A stretch of DNA of 18,915 nucleotides, taken from contig CAYWHE010000065.1 in the NCBI GenBank assembly GCA_964458125.1, forward strand, positions 1 to 18,915. The letters are read 5' to 3'. The position numbers were made by a program, and so were the translations under genes. This stretch comes from CAYWHE01 sp964458125. GTDB lineage: Bacteria > Bacteroidota > Bacteroidia > AKYH767-A > OLB10. Below, in pieces: positions 17,601 to 18,915 of this stretch; position 1 is the first letter of the stretch, and each line of letters opens with the position of its first letter. The notes beneath the pieces were generated by a model. The model did not search any database. It was not told where the DNA came from and saw only the letters and a list, made by a program, of their open reading frames with translations.

Positions 17601-18915
17601 CGTTCGTTTTACTTAAAACAATGGTGATCAGGGAAGGCTGAGTGACAGTTGATGCCAGGGTGCCGGTGCAACCGTTGCCATCAGTCACTGTTACTGTATA
17701 GGTTCCGGCTGCCAGTGCGCTGATGTCCTGCGTGGTGGCAGTCGTCGACCAGGAATAGGTAAACGGAGCGGTTCCACCGGAAACGGAAATGTCGATGGTT
17801 CCGTTGCTTCCACCGTTACAGGTTACATTGGTGCTTCCGTTCAGGGAAGCGGTCGGGCCTGCAATATTGCCGATTACTGAAGTTTTTGTTTTGGTGCATG
17901 AATTGGCATCCGTAACGGTAACCGTATATGTTCCAGGAGCCAGGCCTGAAACGGCCGCTGTCGTTGCCCCGCTTGACCAGGAATATCCATACAATCCGGT
18001 TCCTCCGGTGGCCGATGCGGAAAGCGTTCCATTGGCATTCCCGCAGGTCGCATTGGTTTTGGTGATGGTGACCGTGATCACTGCAGGCTGGGTCAGCAAG
18101 GTATCAAAGGCCGAAGCGCAGTTATTGGAATCAGTCAGGATCAGGGTATAATTCCCGGCAGAGAGGCCCGTCAGGTTTTGCGTGGATGCACCATTCGACC
18201 AGGAGTAAGTATAAGGGGTTGTTCCTCCCGAAACAGAAACCGTAATGGTACCATTACTGCCCCCGTTGCAACTGACATTCGTGAGTGAACCAAACGTTAT
18301 GGCCGGGGCCCCGGCATTTGAAATGCTGACCGATGTACTCATCGTGCAACCATTGGCATCCGTGGCTGTTACCACATATACATTCACCGCCAGGCCTGAA
18401 ATCGAGGATGTGGTGGCTCCGTTACTCCATAAATAGGTAAAGCTGCCGGTACCACCGGATGCCGTTGCGGATGCCGAACCATTGGCATTTCCGCAGGTGG
18501 CATCCACCTTGTTTTTGCTGATGGAAATAGCCGTGGGTTCGGTAAGGACTCCAGACAGGGTGGCCGTGCAACCATTGGCATCCGTTACGGTAACGGTATA
18601 GGTTCCCGATGTTAATCCGGTAATATCCTGGATGGTATCGCCGGAAGACCATAAATAGGTAAAGGGCGATGTACCCCCGGTTACGGTAATGTCAACAGAA
18701 CCGTCATTACCTCCGTTACAGCTTATGTTCACAGCAGTATTCAGCGAAACGGCGGGACCTACAATATTTATAATCTGGGAGGTAGCCGTTTTGGTACATC
18801 CGTTTGCATCGGTAACGGTGACTGTATAGGTTGCGGGTGCAAGGTTTGTAACTGAAGCGTTAGTATTTCCGCCCGACCAAGCATACGTGTATCCTCCCGT
18901 ACCACCGGAAGGGGA
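11659..18915 (-). CDS. Giant SprB-like adhesin with type B T9SS sorting domain (5' end off the window)
   Basis: The reading frame is open from the right edge to the stop at 11659-11661, giving at least 2418 residues without an N-terminus. The GTG at 18732 is not the start: the 61 codons before it continue the same repeat without a stop. The visible protein has 29 SprB-type repeats (28 complete, one cut by the edge), then two Ig-like domains of about 80 residues, then a gliding-motility-type C-terminal domain. Repeats are rich in Thr, Ser, Gly and Asn and poor in Lys and Arg, each with a YxWSNG strand and a TVTVTD..GC strand. SprB-repeat proteins are T9SS-exported surface fibres; in F. johnsoniae SprB moves along the cell and drives gliding. 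Adhesion, gliding or both are possible here. It is the first visible gene of a three-gene operon with its PorP/SprF partner and a PorE-like lipoprotein. No frameshift or stop interrupts the 7.2 kb. Confidence 0.93.
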   Translation of the reverse strand, partial: SPSGGTGGYTYAWSGGNTNASVTNLAPATYTVTVTDANGCTKTATSQIINIVGPAVSLNTAVNISCNGGNDGSVDITVTGGTSPFTYLWSSGDTIQDITGLTSGTYTVTVTDANGCTATLSGVLTEPTAISISKNKVDATCGNANGSASATASGGTGSFTYLWSNGATTSSISGLAVNVYVVTATDANGCTMSTSVSISNAGAPAITFGSLTNVSCNGGSNGTITVSVSGGTTPYTYSWSNGASTQNLTGLSAGNYTLILTDSNNCASAFDTLLTQPAVITVTITKTNATCGNANGTLSASATGGTGLYGYSWSSGATTAAVSGLAPGTYTVTVTDANSCTKTKTSVIGNIAGPTASLNGSTNVTCNGGSNGTIDISVSGGTAPFTYSWSTTATTQDISALAAGTYTVTVTDGNGCTGTLASTVTQPSLITIVLSKTNATCLQANGTATATPAGGTGAFTFLWSNGKTTATATGLSAGTYSVTVTDASGCTKTDVTSVLDNGMPSVSLVSLTPVTCNGGNDGAINIAVTSGTSPYTYAWSNGATTQDINSLASGPYTVTVTDTSGCSVVFDTLITQPPAITVNITKTNASCGLANGILIVSASGGQGTFSYLWSGGSVNDTISSLSPGTYTITVTDGSSCSKTAASSITNTAGPSVSLNSKTNVTCNGGNDGSININVSGGTSPYTYTWSDGKTTQDIDTLAAGTFTVTVTDAIGCTKTFSSTLTQPSAISISTSSVNATCGSANGSVNAAPSGGTSPYTYLWSSGSTNASDSGLVAGPYTVTVTDSLGCTKTASVTVSNTGGPVVTLNTLTGPLCPGGSNGSITLTVTAGTAPYTYTWSNGKTSKNNTNIPAGTYTITVTDANGCIINFDTTLTDPPAFLLTFANNHATCGGNNGVSTVSVSGGTPGYSLVWSNGKTTATNTGLGAGNYTVTVTDASGCTKTAVTTITNTTNPSILPDSINNVSCFGGGDGQIYISVAGGTSPFAYAWSNGNSTQDISGLTAGTYTVTVTDSVGCIAVFSTAVTQPGQISLTLSNTSATCNQSDGSASVSATGGTGLLTYLWSNGTTTSSNPSVPGGTYSVTVTDANGCTRTGSTVVGNTNAPVISLVSIVPVTCSGGSSGDINITVTGGGSPYTYSWSNGKTSQDNFNVASGTYTVTVTAQDGCTSTSSYFVDQPALIVINETVIPANCGNSNGGISVLVTGGITPYTYAWSTGSTTDSINGKPAGNYTIQVTDSNGCVKSKVIAIGNLGGPVITTDSLADISCNNGNDGFIFNTITAGTPPYTYNWSNGDTTDDLTGLAAGSYTITVTDSTNCITVKSFTLIEPAPITIFWNPLNPTCGQANGSVLINNITGGAGPYQFLWSNGNTTGGISGLLPGTYTLTVTDSRGCQQDSSVTLVDPGNPVITLDSIVQVKCNGGLSGAVYIQINGGYTNYTYNWSNGSTIQDLLNVLSGTYTVFVYDSVGCGDTATFIISQPPALSLTLTALDATCGLANGSVSSSVSGGTPAYTYLWSTTSTSSSVSNLAPAIYFLTVTDAHGCSITRSDTVNNATGPVIAVSSVIDVTCFGQSNGSVSITVTGGAIPLTYSWSNGSSSQNATALPGGTYTVTVTDDNGCTATATAIVNAPSQLTAQVFTTPSNCGSASGSATASAAGGNGGYTYIWNTGQTTSTLTSLLPAVYTVTVTDSKGCTSTASGTVAGTSAPVPAVLTVLNISCFGLSDGSIDIQVTSGLQPYSYLWSDGTTSEDNLQLGPGIYTVTVTDANGCTGTVSAQVTEPPVLSASLVTSFASCTGSDGTAHVFSGGGTPAYTYLWSTGATTDSIGGLAAGTYTVTITDFNGCTLDTIVQISNPSAPVISLDTTQHVTCFNGTDGFIEINIAGGSSPFSYLWSNGMTSQDIQNLSANTYTVTVTDQFGCTTQFSYSITQPGDIVIAISTVPATCGSANGSACISISGGVSPYNFIWSNGFTTTCIQNLTAGSYPVTVTDNNGCVKIDAANISNLAGPEVVVTDSANVKCYNGSDGSINISVSAGNPPYTFNWSNGLTTEDITGLTSGTYTVTITDNAGCLAIYSTTLIQPSAITRFAVSPFLNDTFHVSCYGLADGMLDLTVSGGTPPYSYNWSNQATTEDIDSLSAGVYTVIITDQNGCSVASSYSLLEPPQLHAHAGSNFTICGVDSTSLNADTLVSGLSGFWQVVSGSGVLSDSASASTYIHGLSNGNVQLNWVLTDGICYDTSSITISVATEVKAIAGIDLSTCEDTARLTATPALFGYGFWTLVNGSGIIKDTLDPTTRVSNLQFGINTFQWVVVNGNCTDTDFVRIEVLDPNSCLSDVLLPSGFSPNSDGKNDYFVIRGLEDYPDNTLTVYNRWGNLVYEKSGYDNSWTGTSNDGKQLPEGTYFIILKINSHPILIRGFVDLRR
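11662..11919 (-). other. T9SS type B C-terminal sorting domain
   Basis: The last 86 residues of the adhesin read LPSGFSPNSDGKNDYF, then TVYNRWGNLVYE, WTG, LPEGTYFIILKI and a final RGFVDLRR. This is the classic gliding-motility-associated C-terminal domain (CHU_C / TIGR04131 type). In known systems it directs export through the T9SS and, unlike type A domains, depends on a PorP/SprF-like partner, here encoded 8 bp downstream. Confidence 0.95.
11938..12420 (-). repeat. Two tandem Ig-like domains between repeats and sorting domain
   Basis: Two copies of about 80 residues (12181-12420 and 11938-12177). Each begins AGxx...C (AGSNFTICG, AGIDLSTCED), followed by GFWxxVxGSG, a central Asp/Ser/Thr-rich turn, a SNxxxGxNxxxW strand and GxCxDT. 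They resemble the Ig/PKD-like stalk domains that often precede type B sorting domains in Bacteroidota surface proteins. Each keeps one early and one late cysteine, possibly a disulfide. Likely role: a rigid spacer next to the outer membrane (inference). Confidence 0.75.
12415..18915 (-). repeat. Array of 29 SprB-type repeats in two alternating classes
   Basis: Two unit classes alternate. Class A starts like NVTCNGGNDGSI, has TTQDI after the WSNG strand and ends with a TQPxxI stretch. Class B starts like NATCGxANGS, has a YLWSNGxTT strand and ends with IxNxxxPxVSL. Nearly every unit is exactly 75 residues (225 bp), so an A-B pair is 150 residues (450 bp). A cut B unit (18733-18915, plus the next codon) is followed by thirteen full A-B pairs (12877-18729), then A14 (12634-12876, 81 residues) and A15 (about 12415-12633). 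Pair 9 has one extra residue and pair 6 splits 74+76; all other pairs are 75+75. Each complete unit keeps two cysteines, near positions 4 and 53-54. Codon choice differs widely between units although the protein motifs match, so the duplications are not recent. Confidence 0.9.

Noticed and set aside
12014..18436. Several open frames on the plus strand and in other minus frames within the adhesin
   Set aside because: They repeat the same low-complexity patterns in step with the SprB repeats and show no domains; they are shadows of the repeat gene.
18730..18732. GTG that could be read as the start of the giant adhesin
   Set aside because: The 61 in-frame codons up to the window edge are open and complete the previous B repeat, so the gene begins beyond the window.
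12415..18915. Regular 225/450 bp periodicity that could suggest a CRISPR array or satellite DNA
   Set aside because: The period is a multiple of three, the repeats are diverged at DNA level, and the whole region is one uninterrupted protein frame.

Overview
The window reads as a chromosomal stretch of a gliding or T9SS-bearing Bacteroidota (Sphingobacteriia, Chitinophagia or Flavobacteriia type). The evidence is a giant SprB-repeat protein with a type B T9SS sorting domain, a PorP/SprF-family barrel, a PorE-like OmpA lipoprotein, a GldI-like FKBP lipoprotein, carotenoid genes of the CrtZ/CruF type, and the near absence of Shine-Dalgarno sequences. All thirteen genes lie on the minus strand and the window is almost fully coding, with no intergenic gap above about 110 bp. 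I see no rRNA, tRNA, insertion sequence, CRISPR array or phage gene.

In transcription order (right to left): (1) 18915-8796 is a tight three-gene operon. It holds the 3' part of a giant adhesin (at least 2418 residues, 5' end off the window), then a PorP/SprF protein (8 bp gap), then a lipoprotein with TPR, beta-propeller, carboxypeptidase-regulatory-like and OmpA domains, as in PorE (2 bp gap). Known T9SS biology suggests that the adhesin is exported through the T9SS using its type B C-terminal domain, with the SprF-like protein as dedicated partner and the OmpA lipoprotein linking the outer-membrane assembly to peptidoglycan. (2) 8725-7052 encodes a secreted M1 metallopeptidase. (3) 6942-3641 is a cluster of a DHH/DHHA1 phosphoesterase (NrnA type) followed by three FKBP-fold proteins: a GldI-like lipoprotein overlapping the DHH gene by 4 bp, a two-domain lipoprotein, and a two-domain signal-peptide protein. 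(4) 3563-2793 is a secreted or membrane protein of unknown function, and 2752-1463 a PaaK-type adenylate-forming ligase. (5) 1409-1 is a small carotenoid operon: a secreted protein of unknown function, a CruF/DUF422-type membrane protein, and the N-terminal half of CrtZ.

The most striking structure is inside the adhesin. It is not a simple SprB-repeat run but a strict alternation of two repeat classes, A and B, each 75 residues long. Thirteen consecutive A-B pairs form a nearly invariant 450 bp super-period, and the array ends with two A units in a row just before two Ig-like domains and the sorting domain. All 28 complete units keep the same two cysteines. The families are known; the ordering, the constant period and the break near the cell-proximal end are what deserve a second look.
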